NCBI RefSeq assembly: GCF_001905125.1
Contig: NZ_LWLE01000004.1
Coordinates: 286,529-350,528, forward strand
Source of the DNA: Streptomyces sp. TSRI0281
GTDB taxonomy: Bacteria > Actinomycetota > Actinomycetes > Streptomycetales > Streptomycetaceae
Direction of reading: 5' to 3'
DNA length: 64,000 bases
The first letter of the stretch is position 1. Every line of letters starts with the position of its first letter. Shown piece by piece: positions 8,529-16,846 of the stretch. The notes beneath the pieces are model-generated. The model was not told the origin of the DNA. It worked only from the letters and a program-made list of their open reading frames with translations, and ran no database searches. The position numbers were made by a program, and so were the translations under genes.

Positions 8529-9497
8529 TCAGGGACAGCGGATCACCTGGCCCGCGTAGGAGAGATTCCCGCCGAACCCGAACAGCAGGACCGGAGCGCC
8601 GCTCTCGACCTCGCCGCGCTCCACCAGCTTGGACAGCGCCATGGGGATCGACGCGGCGGAGGTGTTGCCGGAATCCACCACATCGCGGGCGATGACCGCG
8701 TTGATCGCGCCGATCTTCCTGGCGACCGGCTCGATGATCCTCAAGTTGGCCTGGTGCAGCACCACCGCGGCCAGATCCTCCGGCGCGATTCCCGCCTTCT
8801 CGCACACCTTGCGGGCGATCGGCGGCAGCTGTGTGGTGGCCCAGCGGTAGACGGACTGCCCCTCCTGCGCGAAACGCGGCGGTGTCCCCTCGATCCGTAC
8901 CGCGTTGCCCATCTCCGGGACCGAACCCCAGAGCACCGGCCCGATCCCGGGGCCGACGGCACCGTCCGCACCGTCCGCGGCGGAGGGATCGGCCGTGACG
9001 ACCGCGGCGCCCGCGCCGTCCCCGAGCAGGACGCAGGTGGTGCGGTCGGTCCAGTCGGCGATGTCCGCCATCTTGTCGGCACCGATGACCAGGGCGCGGG
9101 TGGCCGCACCGGCCCGGATCGCGTGGTCGGCGGTGGCCAGGGCGTGGGTGAACCCGGAGCAGACCACGTTGATGTCCATCACCGCGGGCGAGCCCATGCC
9201 GAGACGGGCCGCGACCCGGGCCGACATGCTCGGGGAGCGGTCGATCGCGGTGGAGGTGGCGACGAGGACCAGATCGATGTCGGCGGGCTGCAGGCCGGCC
9301 GCCGCCAGCGCCTTGGCTCCCGCCTGCGCGGCCATTTCGTCCACCGGCTCGTCGGGGCCGCCCACATGACGGGTCTTGATGCCGACGCGACTGGTGATCC
9401 ACTCGTCGCTGGTGTCGACCATGGCTGCCAGATCGTCGTTGGTGAGCACCTTGGCGGGCTGATAGTGGCCGAGCGCCACGATACGTGAGCCGGTCAT
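8529..9497 (-). CDS. fabH: Beta-ketoacyl-ACP synthase III (FabH-like)
   Basis: 322-aa ketosynthase III, the usual family length. The catalytic triad is visible: Cys113 in VVCSGFTHAL, His248 in VVLHQANLRI and Asn278 in DSGNTSAASIP. N-terminal ITSRVGIKTRH and the C-terminal GFGGNLSYAG are typical. It condenses acyl-CoA starters with malonyl-ACP in fatty-acid or polyketide synthesis. It stands alone, without fabD, acpP or fabF, so it is not the housekeeping copy; a role in a specialised acyl starter or a CoA-ester side reaction is inferred. It lies upstream of the GntR/FCD gene on the same strand and carries the same operator-like motif in its promoter region. Confidence 0.9.
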   Translation of the reverse strand: MTGSRIVALGHYQPAKVLTNDDLAAMVDTSDEWITSRVGIKTRHVGGPDEPVDEMAAQAGAKALAAAGLQPADIDLVLVATSTAIDRSPSMSARVAARLGMGSPAVMDINVVCSGFTHALATADHAIRAGAATRALVIGADKMADIADWTDRTTCVLLGDGAGAAVVTADPSAADGADGAVGPGIGPVLWGSVPEMGNAVRIEGTPPRFAQEGQSVYRWATTQLPPIARKVCEKAGIAPEDLAAVVLHQANLRIIEPVARKIGAINAVIARDVVDSGNTSAASIPMALSKLVERGEVESGAPVLLFGFGGNLSYAGQVIRCP

Positions 9498-9580
9498 TAC
9501 TGGTTCCCCTCGCTACGTATGGCAGGAACCATCCAGTCTTGGTCGCTACCGCCCGGTACGAGGGCACGTGATCCCACAGG

Positions 9581-9610
9581 AATATGGGCCGCGGGTTGGA
9601 GCCTTGACAA
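9581..9610 (-). promoter_or_regulatory. Sigma70-type promoter for the fabH-like gene
   Basis: On the minus strand, -35 TTGTCA (9610-9605) and -10 CATATT (9586-9581) are separated by 18 bases, about 84 bases upstream of the fabH start. Confidence 0.5.
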
Positions 9611-9632
9611 CAGCCTCGATCCTCCAAAAGGA

Positions 9633-9648
9633 ATACTGTAGACAATAT
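9633..9648. promoter_or_regulatory. Candidate GntR/FCD operator, copy 2
   Basis: ATACTGTAGACAATAT, the reverse complement of the motif at 8496-8511, lies just upstream of the fabH -35 box. Two copies beside the two genes of one small locus suggest a shared regulator. Confidence 0.45.
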
Positions 9649-9747
9649 CCTGCCGAATGGCACCCCTAAGCGGCCCTATGATCGATCGAACCGGTGTGCA
9701 CAAGGGAATCCCGATCAAACTTCTCAGTGATTTTTCGTGGGATCCGG

Positions 9748-9894
9748 TCAGTACGCCGTTTTGACCACCATACGGCCGGTCGTGGGCTGCGGCGTCACCC
9801 GCACGTGCCGGACAATGAGGTGGAGAACCTCCGCAGCAAGGGCCGCTTCGGCTTCATCACCCACGTAATCACCCACGTACAGAATCGGGTTCAT
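9748..9894 (-). CDS. Possible small protein, 48 aa, unknown function
   Basis: An ATG at 9894 opens a 48-codon frame starting MNPILYVGDYVGDEAEAALA and ending MVVKTAY. It is divergent from fdhD with four bases between the starts. Codon use fits Streptomyces coding sequence, but no ribosome-binding site precedes the ATG, so it would have to be leaderless. No family recognised. Confidence 0.3.
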   Translation of the reverse strand: MNPILYVGDYVGDEAEAALAAEVLHLIVRHVRVTPQPTTGRMVVKTAY

Positions 9895-9898
9895 CGGT

Positions 9899-10783
9899 AT
9901 GGGACGGGCCACCGAGCGACGCCGCACGATCCGGATCCGGGACGGGGTGCTCTCCACCCGGCCCGACACGCTCGTCGCGGAGGAACCGCTGGAGATCCGG
10001 CTGAACGGCAAGCCGCTCGCCATCACGATGCGCACCCCCGGCGACGACTTCGCGCTCGCGGCGGGCTTCCTGGTCAGCGAGGGCGTGATCGGCCTGGGCT
10101 CCGAGGTGCGGTCGATCGTGTACTGCGCCGGAGCGACGGCGGACGGTGCGAACTCCTACAACGTGGTGGACGTGCGGCTCGCGCCCGGTGTCGTGGTGCC
10201 CGACATCACCCTCGAACGCCATGTCTACACGACCTCGTCCTGCGGCCTGTGCGGCAAGGCCAGTCTGGACGCGGTACGCACCACGACCCGGCACCCGGTC
10301 GCCGACGCTCCCCCGGTCCGGGTGACGCCCGCACTGCTCTCGGACCTTCCCGACCGGCTGCGCGAGTCGCAGCGGCTCTTCGACCGGACCGGGGGGCTGC
10401 ACGCGGCCGCCCTGTTCTCGGAGGACGGCGAGCTGCTGGACATCCGGGAGGACGTGGGCCGGCACAACGCGGTCGACAAGCTGGTGGGGCGGGCGCTGAC
10501 GGACGACCGGCTGCCGTTGTCGCGGGCCATCCTGCTGGTGTCGGGCCGTGCCTCGTTCGAGCTGGCGCAGAAGGCGGTGATGGCGGGAATCCCGATGCTC
10601 GCGTCGGTGTCCGCGCCGTCGTCGCTGGCCGTGGACCTGGCGGCCGAGACCGGGCTGACCCTGGTCGGGTTCCTGCGGGGCCCCTCGATGAACGTGTACG
10701 CGGGCGAGCACCGCATCGCCCTGGAAGCCGAGGCCGACGGGGCCGGGGCCCCCGCCCGGAGCGCGGGGGCGGCGGGCGCGTAA
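9899..10783 (+). CDS. fdhD: Formate dehydrogenase accessory sulfurtransferase FdhD
   Basis: 294-aa protein with the FdhD fold: EEPLEIRLNGKPLAITMRTP, FALAAGFLVSEGVI, the sulfur-transfer motif SSCGLCGK (Cys115 and Cys118), REDVGRHNAVDKL and SGRASFELAQKA. FdhD moves sulfur from the cysteine desulfurase to the molybdenum cofactor of formate dehydrogenase in the cytoplasm. No fdh structural genes are nearby, so it serves an enzyme encoded elsewhere. The ribosome site before the ATG at 9899 is weak. The C-terminus ends in an Ala/Gly-rich tail. Confidence 0.93.
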   Translation: MGRATERRRTIRIRDGVLSTRPDTLVAEEPLEIRLNGKPLAITMRTPGDDFALAAGFLVSEGVIGLGSEVRSIVYCAGATADGANSYNVVDVRLAPGVVVPDITLERHVYTTSSCGLCGKASLDAVRTTTRHPVADAPPVRVTPALLSDLPDRLRESQRLFDRTGGLHAAALFSEDGELLDIREDVGRHNAVDKLVGRALTDDRLPLSRAILLVSGRASFELAQKAVMAGIPMLASVSAPSSLAVDLAAETGLTLVGFLRGPSMNVYAGEHRIALEAEADGAGAPARSAGAAGA

Positions 10784-10792
10784 GGCCCGCGC

Positions 10793-10823
10793 CGGACGTG
10801 CCGGACGTGCCGGACGTGCCGGA
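10793..10823. repeat. Short tandem repeat CCGGACGTG
   Basis: Three consecutive 9-bp copies followed by a partial fourth, just after fdhD in the gap before the convergent symporter gene. No stem-loop terminator is evident. Confidence 0.6.
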
Positions 10824-10909
10824 AGACCCGTACGGCGGGGTCTCGGGTGCGTCAGGTATCCACGACGTCAGGCGGGTCGGGCCACCCGGCCGTCAGATAC
10901 GTACGCCGG

Positions 10910-11953
10910 TCAGGCGCGTCCGGTGGCCGAGGACAGCTCTTCGGCCGGTCCGGGAGCGGTCCCCGGTACCGAGGCCGGTTCGGGGTCGCGCGAACGTCGC
11001 TTCGCGATCACCGCGCAGACCATCAGCTGCATCTGATGGAAGAGCATCAGCGGCAGCACGGCCAGGCTCGCGTGCGCCCCGAACAGGACGCTCGCCATCG
11101 GCAGCCCGGCGGCCAGGCTCTTCTTCGACCCGGCGAACTGGATCGCGATCCGGTCCCCGCGGTCGAACCCGAGCCGCTTCGCCCCGTACCAGGTCAGCGA
11201 GAGCATCAGCGCCAGCAGCACTGCTTCGGCGCCGAGCAGCGCGCCGAGACGGGCCGGCGTCACCTGGTGCCAGACACCGGCGACCATGCCCTCACTGAAC
11301 GCGGTGTAGACGACCAGCAGTATCGAACCGCGGTCGACATGGCCGAGGACCTTCTTGTGCCGGACGAGGAAGCCGCCGATCCAGCGGCGCATCAACTGTC
11401 CGGCGACGAACGGGACCAGCAACTGGAGCACGATCTTCAGCAGCGAGTCGGCCGAGAATCCGCCGCCGGTGCCGCCGAGCAGCAGGGCGGCGAGGAGCGG
11501 GGTGAGGAAGATCCCGGCGACGCTGGAGAAGGACCCCGCGCAGATCGCCGCGGGCACGTTGCCGCGGGCGATCGAGGTGAAGGCGATCGAGGACTGGATG
11601 GTGGACGGAACCAGGCAGAGGAAGAGGAATCCGGCCTGGAGCTGCGGGGTCAGCGCGTAGGGCACCAAGCCCCTACTGGCCAGCCCCAGCAACGGGAAAG
11701 CGACGAAGGTGCAGATCAGGACCGTGAGATGGAGCCGCCAGTGCTTCAGTCCGTCGAGCGCCTCCCCGGTCGAGAGTCGGGCTCCGTAGAGAAAGAAGAG
11801 CAGGGCCACCGCCCCGGTCGACACCCCGCCGGCCACGTCGGCGGCCGGGCCCGACGCGGGCAGCAGTGCCGCGAGCACCACGGTGCCGATCAGCGCGAGG
11901 ATGTACAGGTCGATCGGCAGCCAGGACGGCAGCTTCAGGGTGCGGCGGCTCAT
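10910..11953 (-). CDS. Bile acid:sodium symporter family (SBF-like) transporter
   Basis: 347-aa membrane protein with about ten hydrophobic segments, matching the SBF-like group related to SLC10A7. Recognisable stretches are VALLFFLYGARLS, LCLVPSTIQSSIAFTSIARGN and QFAGSKKSLAAGLPMA. Family members move organic anions or sterol-like acids with sodium; the substrate here is unknown. The ATG at 11953 has GGAG four bases upstream; a longer start at 12013 has no better support. A LysR gene diverges from it, the usual arrangement for an effector-controlled transporter. The C-terminal 30 residues are polar and Pro/Ala-rich. Confidence 0.88.
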   Translation of the reverse strand: MSRRTLKLPSWLPIDLYILALIGTVVLAALLPASGPAADVAGGVSTGAVALLFFLYGARLSTGEALDGLKHWRLHLTVLICTFVAFPLLGLASRGLVPYALTPQLQAGFLFLCLVPSTIQSSIAFTSIARGNVPAAICAGSFSSVAGIFLTPLLAALLLGGTGGGFSADSLLKIVLQLLVPFVAGQLMRRWIGGFLVRHKKVLGHVDRGSILLVVYTAFSEGMVAGVWHQVTPARLGALLGAEAVLLALMLSLTWYGAKRLGFDRGDRIAIQFAGSKKSLAAGLPMASVLFGAHASLAVLPLMLFHQMQLMVCAVIAKRRSRDPEPASVPGTAPGPAEELSSATGRA

Positions 11954-12042
11954 GTGCTCCACGTGTCTCTCGTTCAGATCGTGCCCACCCATCCTGCGAC
12001 GGATCGCCCCCATCGGGAATCCGGTATACCGCTCTGACTGTC

Positions 12043-12057
12043 ATCACGGAACGCGAT
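12043..12057. promoter_or_regulatory. T-N11-A LysR-type site in divergent promoter region
   Basis: ATCACGGAACGCGAT is a partial dyad of the LysR T-N11-A class, 12 bases before the LysR start. A CGGTATACCG palindrome lies at 12021-12030. Both are candidate operators for the symporter/LysR pair. Confidence 0.3.
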
Positions 12058-12068
12058 AGCGTGGGTCC

Positions 12069-12953
12069 ATGTACGACCCCGCTCAGCTGCGCACCTTCCT
12101 CGCCGTCGCCCAGACCCTCAGCTTCACCCAGGCCGCCCGCAGACTCGGCGTCCGGCAGTCCACGGTGAGCCAGCACGTGCGGCGACTGGAGGAGGCGACG
12201 GGGCGGCAGCTGTTCGTCCGCGACACGCACCGGGTCGATCTCACCGAGGACGGCGAGGCCATGCTCGGCTTCGCCCGGACGATCCTGCAGGCGCACGAGC
12301 GCGCCGCGACGTTCTTCGCCGGCACCCGGCTGCGCGGCCGGCTGCGGTTCGGCGCCTCCGAGGACTTCGTCCTGACCCGGCTGCCGGAGATCCTGGAGTC
12401 CTTCCGCCGCGACCACCCGGAGGTCGAGCTGGAGCTGACCGTGGAGCTGTCCGGGACGCTGCACCAGCAGCTGGCGGCGGGGCGCCTGGATCTCGTGCTC
12501 GCCAAGCGGCGCACCGGCGACACGCACGGCGAGCTGGTCTGGCAGGACACGCTGACCTGGATCGGCGCCCCGCAGCTGCGGATCGATCCGGAGCGCCCGG
12601 TGCCACTGATCGTCTTCCCGCCGCCGGGCATCACCCGGGCCCGCGCGCTGGAGGTCCTGGAGGAGCACGGCAGGTCCTGGCGGATCGCGTGTACGAGCAC
12701 GAGTCTGAGCGGGCTGATCGCGGCGGCCCGCGCGGGCCTCGGCGTGATGGCCCACACCCGGGGGCTGATCCCGCCGGGACTGGTCCCGGTACCGGCCAGG
12801 GCGGGACTGCCGGAGCTCGGCGATGTGGACTTCGTGCTGCGGCACGGCCGCCGTCGGGACGCCGCGCAGGAGGCCGCGGACGCGCTGGCGGCGGCGATCC
12901 TGGCGGGCGGCGACCGGCTCCACCGCGGAATCAGCGGCCGCGACGGGGCGTGA
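12069..12953 (+). CDS. LysR family transcriptional regulator
   Basis: 294 aa. The N-terminal helix-turn-helix reads LRTFLAVAQTLSFTQAARRLGVRQSTVSQHVRRLE, in the usual LysR position, and is followed by the substrate-binding domain (RGRLRFGASEDFVLTRLPEIL, GRLDLVLAKR, AARAGLGVMAH). It diverges from the symporter gene with 115 bases between starts and most likely controls it in response to the transported anion. Confidence 0.92.
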   Translation: MYDPAQLRTFLAVAQTLSFTQAARRLGVRQSTVSQHVRRLEEATGRQLFVRDTHRVDLTEDGEAMLGFARTILQAHERAATFFAGTRLRGRLRFGASEDFVLTRLPEILESFRRDHPEVELELTVELSGTLHQQLAAGRLDLVLAKRRTGDTHGELVWQDTLTWIGAPQLRIDPERPVPLIVFPPPGITRARALEVLEEHGRSWRIACTSTSLSGLIAAARAGLGVMAHTRGLIPPGLVPVPARAGLPELGDVDFVLRHGRRRDAAQEAADALAAAILAGGDRLHRGISGRDGA

Positions 12954-13321
12954 CCCCCTTACGTGAAAGACGTGACCCCCGTACGTGAAGGACAGGACGG
13001 ATCGCGGCGGACGGGGCGGACGGGGCGGACACGGACGGCCTCCCGGACAGGACGGGCGGGCCGGACACGACGGACGGACGCGGAGCAACTCCCCGTACCG
13101 GCGTAGAGCGGGAGTGATCGCAGCGTTCAGATTCGGTGGAGATTCCCGCGCGAGCCACTTACTCCGCGGTCAGAAGTGCGCCCGAGCCTTGCCCATCTGG
13201 CCGGATTTCGACGGTTGACCTGTGCAGATGGCACGTTTTACGCAGACTTCCACCCCTCCCGCAGGCGCGTTCCGTGGGGTAGCGTCGCGGCGCTGTGCGG
13301 AGTGCCGGAGGAGCAGGTCAT
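12954..13321. other. Gene-free 368-base spacer
   Basis: Contains short direct repeats (TACGTGAAGGAC-like units at 12960-12993, CGGACGGGG units at 13009-13028) and then the presumed leader of the acyl-CoA ligase gene. A TTGACC at 13215 is a possible -35 element, but its -10 partner is poor. No open frame here resembles a protein family. Confidence 0.4.
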
Positions 13322-15145
13322 TTGCGCGAGTTCACTGTCCCACCCATGGCGGCGGCGCCTCTAGTCGGCGGTCTCGCCGACGTGGTATTCGATTACGCGG
13401 AGGACGACCCGCACCGGGTCGCCCTCGGCCGCAAGGACGCGTCCGGACAGTGGCGCGATGTCACCTCCGCGGTCTTCCGCGACGAGGTGCTGGCCCTGGC
13501 CAAGGGGCTGATCGCCCACGGCGTCCGGTTCGGTGACCGGGTCGCCCTGATGTCCCGTACGCGGTACGAGTGGACGCTGTTCGACTTCGCGCTCTGGTCG
13601 ATCGGCGCCCAGTCGGTGCCCGTCTATCCCACGTCGTCGGCCGAGCAGGTGCTGTGGATGCTGCACGACGCCGAGGTCGCGGCCGTGATGGTCGAACACG
13701 AGGACCACGCCATGACGGTCGGTTCGGTGATCGACCGGCTGCCGCATCTCAAGCGGCTGTGGCAGCTGGACGCCGACGCGGTGACCGGGCTGATGGCGGC
13801 GGGCGCCGAGATCGACGACGAGGTGGTGCACCGGCACCGGCGTGCGGTGACGCCCGAGTCCGTGGCGACCGTGATCTACACCTCCGGGACGACGGGCCGC
13901 CCCAAGGGGTGCGTGATCACCCATGCCCACCTCATGTTCGAGACCGACACCATGGTCAGCCGCTGGGAGCCGGTGTTCCACTCCAAGGCGGGCGACGAGG
14001 CGTCCACCCTCCTCTTTCTCCCGCTGGCGCATGTCTTCGGCCGCATGGTGGAGATCGCGGCGGTCCGGGGCCGGGTGAAGCTCGGCCATCAGCCGGAGCT
14101 GTCGGCGTCCGCGCTGATGCCGGACCTGTTGACGTTCCGGCCGACGTTCATCCTGGCGGTGCCGTACATCTTCGAGAAGGTCTTCAACGGCGCCCGCCGC
14201 AGGGCGGAGGCGGAAGGCCGCGCCGGGGCGTTCGGCAAGGCCGTCGAGATCGCGGTGAAGTACGCCGAGGCGCTGGAGGAGCGGGCGTTCGGGAAGGGCC
14301 CGGGGCCGTCCGCCGGGCTGCGGATGCAGCACCAGTTCTTCGACAAGGTCGTCTACAAGAAGGTCCGTGACGCCATGGGCGGCCGGGTGCGGCACGCGAT
14401 GTCGGGCGGCTCGGGCATGGAGCGCCGGCTCGGGCTGTTCTTCGAGGGTGCGGGCATGACGGTCTTCGAGGGGTACGGGCTCACCGAGTCGACGGCGGCG
14501 GCGACGGCCAATCCGCCCGAGCGCACCCGCTACGGCACGGTCGGCCTGCCGATCCCGGGCACCACGGTGCACATCGCCGAGGACGGCGAGGTGTGGGTGC
14601 ACGGCGCCAACGTCTTCTCCGGCTATCTGGGCGATCCGGAGTCCACCCGCGCCGTACTGAACGACGGCTGGCTCGCCACGGGGGACATCGGCGCACTGGA
14701 CGAGGACGGCTATCTGACGATCACCGGGCGGAAGAAGGAGATCCTGGTGACGTCGGGCGGCAAGAGCGTGTCCCCGGCCGGTCTGGAGGAGCGGGTGCGG
14801 GCGCATCCGCTGGTCGCGCAGTGCATCGTCGTCGGCAACGACCGCCCCTACATCGCGGCGCTGGTGACCTTGGACCAGGAGTCGGTGGACCACTGGCTCG
14901 CCATGCGGGGCCGGTCCCCGCTGAGCGGGATGGAACTGGTGCGGGACCCGGACCTGGAGCGGGAGGTGCGCCGGGCGGTGGTGGCCGCCAACACGGCGGT
15001 GTCGCAGGCGGAGTCGATCCGTACGTTCCGGATTCTGGCGCACCAGTTCACCGAGGAAGCCGGTCTGCTGACCCCTTCGCTGAAGCTCAAGCGCAAGGCG
15101 GTCGAGGCGGCGTACGCGGTCGAGATGGACGCGCTGTACGGCTGA
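13322..15145 (+). CDS. Long-chain fatty acid-CoA ligase (AMP-forming)
   Basis: 607-aa adenylate-forming enzyme. Motifs in order: YTSGTTGRPKG near residue 190 (P-loop), FLPLAHVFGRM, GYGLTES, DGWLATGD and GRKKEILVTSGGK near residue 475. It activates fatty acids to acyl-CoA with ATP at the membrane or in the cytoplasm. The start is set at the TTG at 13322 because GGAGGAG lies about ten bases upstream and the family N-terminus (REFTVPP) begins there; the ATG at 13295 lacks a ribosome site. The Mg/adenylate and catalytic lysine regions are intact. It stands alone downstream of the LysR gene. Confidence 0.92.
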   Translation: MREFTVPPMAAAPLVGGLADVVFDYAEDDPHRVALGRKDASGQWRDVTSAVFRDEVLALAKGLIAHGVRFGDRVALMSRTRYEWTLFDFALWSIGAQSVPVYPTSSAEQVLWMLHDAEVAAVMVEHEDHAMTVGSVIDRLPHLKRLWQLDADAVTGLMAAGAEIDDEVVHRHRRAVTPESVATVIYTSGTTGRPKGCVITHAHLMFETDTMVSRWEPVFHSKAGDEASTLLFLPLAHVFGRMVEIAAVRGRVKLGHQPELSASALMPDLLTFRPTFILAVPYIFEKVFNGARRRAEAEGRAGAFGKAVEIAVKYAEALEERAFGKGPGPSAGLRMQHQFFDKVVYKKVRDAMGGRVRHAMSGGSGMERRLGLFFEGAGMTVFEGYGLTESTAAATANPPERTRYGTVGLPIPGTTVHIAEDGEVWVHGANVFSGYLGDPESTRAVLNDGWLATGDIGALDEDGYLTITGRKKEILVTSGGKSVSPAGLEERVRAHPLVAQCIVVGNDRPYIAALVTLDQESVDHWLAMRGRSPLSGMELVRDPDLEREVRRAVVAANTAVSQAESIRTFRILAHQFTEEAGLLTPSLKLKRKAVEAAYAVEMDALYG

Positions 15146-15180
15146 CGCCGCCGCCCGGCGGGAGCCGGGACCGACGTCCG

Positions 15181-15306
15181 TACGGAGGACTCGTGGGCGC
15201 CCGCCGGGGAATGGACCGGTGTACGGGGGACGCGTGGGCGCTCGTCGGGGGAATGGTCCGGTGTCTGTACGGGGGACGGGCGGGTCCCCGTCGGGGAATG
15301 CTTCGG
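15181..15306. repeat. Three imperfect tandem copies, unit about 40-46 bp
   Basis: Copies begin at about 15181, 15222 and 15268. Each starts TACGG(A/G)GGAC, passes through a GGGCG-like centre, and ends CGGGG(G)AATG. They occupy the spacer between the acyl-CoA ligase and the aldo/keto reductase. No translation of them looks coding. Confidence 0.6.
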
Positions 15307-15362
15307 CCGAGCTGATCGTTGACGTCAGGAGTACCAACCGACGACGTAAGGATCGACCGCTC

Positions 15363-16199
15363 GTGAGCCAGGTCCCCTCCATCACCCTCAACAACGGCCT
15401 CGAAATGCCGCAGCTCGGTTTCGGTGTCTGGCAGGTGCCGGACGACGAGGCCGCGAAGGCGGTCGCCACGGCCATCGAATCCGGGTACCGGAGTATCGAC
15501 ACCGCCGCGATCTACGAGAACGAGGTGGGCACCGGCAAGGCCATCGCCGCCTCCGGGGTCGCCCGTGAAGAGCTCTTCGTCACCACGAAGCTGTGGAACA
15601 GCGAGCAGGGTTACGACTCCACGCTGCGCGCCTTCGACGCCTCGCTCGACAAGCTCGGTCTGGACTACGTCGACCTGTACCTGATCCACTGGCCGCTGCC
15701 CGCCACCGACCGGTATGTGGACACGTACAAGGCCCTGGAGACGATCTACGCGGACGGCCGCGCCAAGGCCATCGGCGTGTCGAACTTCCTGCCGGAGCAC
15801 CTCGACCGGCTGCTCGGCGAGACCTCCGTGGTCCCGGTGATCAACCAGATCGAGCTCCACCCGCAGCTCCAGCAGGCGGAGTCCCGCGCGCTGCACGCCG
15901 AGCACGGCATCGCCACCGAGGCGTGGTCGCCGCTGGGCCAGGGCAAGGGCCTCCTGGAGGTCCCGACGGTCGTGGCGGTCGCACAGAAGCACGGCCGCAC
16001 CCCCGCCCAGGCCGTGCTGCGCTGGCACATCCAGACGGGCAACGTGGTGATCCCGAAGTCCGTGACCCCGTCGCGGATCGTGGAGAACCTCGATGTGTTC
16101 GGCTTCGAGCTGGACGCCGACGACCTCGCCGCGTTCGCCGCCCTGGACGAGGGCAAGCGCCTCGGCCCGGACCCGGCCGAGTTCAACTACGGCGCCTGA
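15363..16199 (+). CDS. Aldo/keto reductase
   Basis: 278-aa NADPH-dependent reductase. The catalytic tetrad is visible: Asp and Tyr in YRSIDTAAIYENE, Lys in VTTKLW and His in YLIHWP. The coenzyme-binding C-terminus has VIPKSVTPSRI and N-x-x-V-F. This is the 2,5-diketo-gluconate-reductase-like subgroup, which reduces carbonyls to alcohols. The GTG at 15363 has AAGGA about ten bases upstream. A strong hairpin follows the stop. No metabolic context is offered by its neighbours. Confidence 0.92.
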   Translation: MSQVPSITLNNGLEMPQLGFGVWQVPDDEAAKAVATAIESGYRSIDTAAIYENEVGTGKAIAASGVAREELFVTTKLWNSEQGYDSTLRAFDASLDKLGLDYVDLYLIHWPLPATDRYVDTYKALETIYADGRAKAIGVSNFLPEHLDRLLGETSVVPVINQIELHPQLQQAESRALHAEHGIATEAWSPLGQGKGLLEVPTVVAVAQKHGRTPAQAVLRWHIQTGNVVIPKSVTPSRIVENLDVFGFELDADDLAAFAALDEGKRLGPDPAEFNYGA

Positions 16200-16229
16200 G
16201 CCGCACCCGTTCGTTCCGGATTCTTTTCC

Positions 16230-16261
16230 GGCGCCCCCACCGTGCTGACGGTGGGGGCGCC
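16230..16261. terminator. Strong 13-bp GC hairpin after the aldo/keto reductase
   Basis: Perfect 13-bp arms (GGCGCCCCCACCG and its complement) around a TGCTGA loop, 31 bases past the stop codon, with no U-tract. Confidence 0.75.
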
Positions 16262-16323
16262 GTCGTACCCCCGCCGCCGTCGTACCCCGCAGTCGTCGCA
16301 CCTCGCCGAAGGAGAACCAGAGC

Positions 16324-16794
16324 ATGAGCAGGGACGCCGCGCCCGTCGTCGAGGCCGGTCTGTACCGTCTGCGCAACGTCGGCAGCGGGCTGCTGCTGGA
16401 GGTGTACGGCGCGGCCAAGGGCGGCGGCGCCCCGGTCCTCCAGGGTGCGGAGAGCGGGTCGGCCGCGCAGCTCTGGCAGCTGTCCCCGGTGCACGAGGGT
16501 GCCGCGCTCCACCACCTGGTCAACGCGCACAGCGGCAAGCGGCTGGACGTCGCCAACGCCTCCACGGAGAACGGCGCGACCATCCAGCAGTGGAGGGCCA
16601 ACAACTACGGCGCCCAGGAATGGCTGATCGAACAGCACCTGGAGGCGCCGGGCACGGTGACCCTGGTCAGCTTCATCAGCGGGCTCGTCCTCGAAGTCGC
16701 CGACGGATCGGCAGAGGCCGGGGGCAGGATCCAGCAGTGGGAGGACACCGACTCCCCCTCCCAGTGGTGGCAGTTGGAGGCCGTGGCGCCCTGA
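16324..16794 (+). CDS. Ricin B-type lectin (CBM13) domain protein
   Basis: 156-aa protein made of a single beta-trefoil. Three subdomain repeats are visible, with paired GLYRLRNVGSGLLLEVYG, SGKRLDVANASTENGATIQQW and SGLVLEVADGSAEAGGRIQQW, each ending near a Q-x-W. Such domains bind galactose- or xylose-type sugars. There is no signal peptide or other domain, which is unusual because most actinomycete ricin-B domains are appended to secreted hydrolases. GAAGGAG precedes the ATG. An intracellular or non-classically exported lectin is inferred. Confidence 0.88.
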   Translation: MSRDAAPVVEAGLYRLRNVGSGLLLEVYGAAKGGGAPVLQGAESGSAAQLWQLSPVHEGAALHHLVNAHSGKRLDVANASTENGATIQQWRANNYGAQEWLIEQHLEAPGTVTLVSFISGLVLEVADGSAEAGGRIQQWEDTDSPSQWWQLEAVAP

Positions 16795-16846
16795 CCGTCC
16801 CCCTCGCCCTGCCCCGGCCCCGCTCCCCCAGCCCCGGCCCCTCGGC

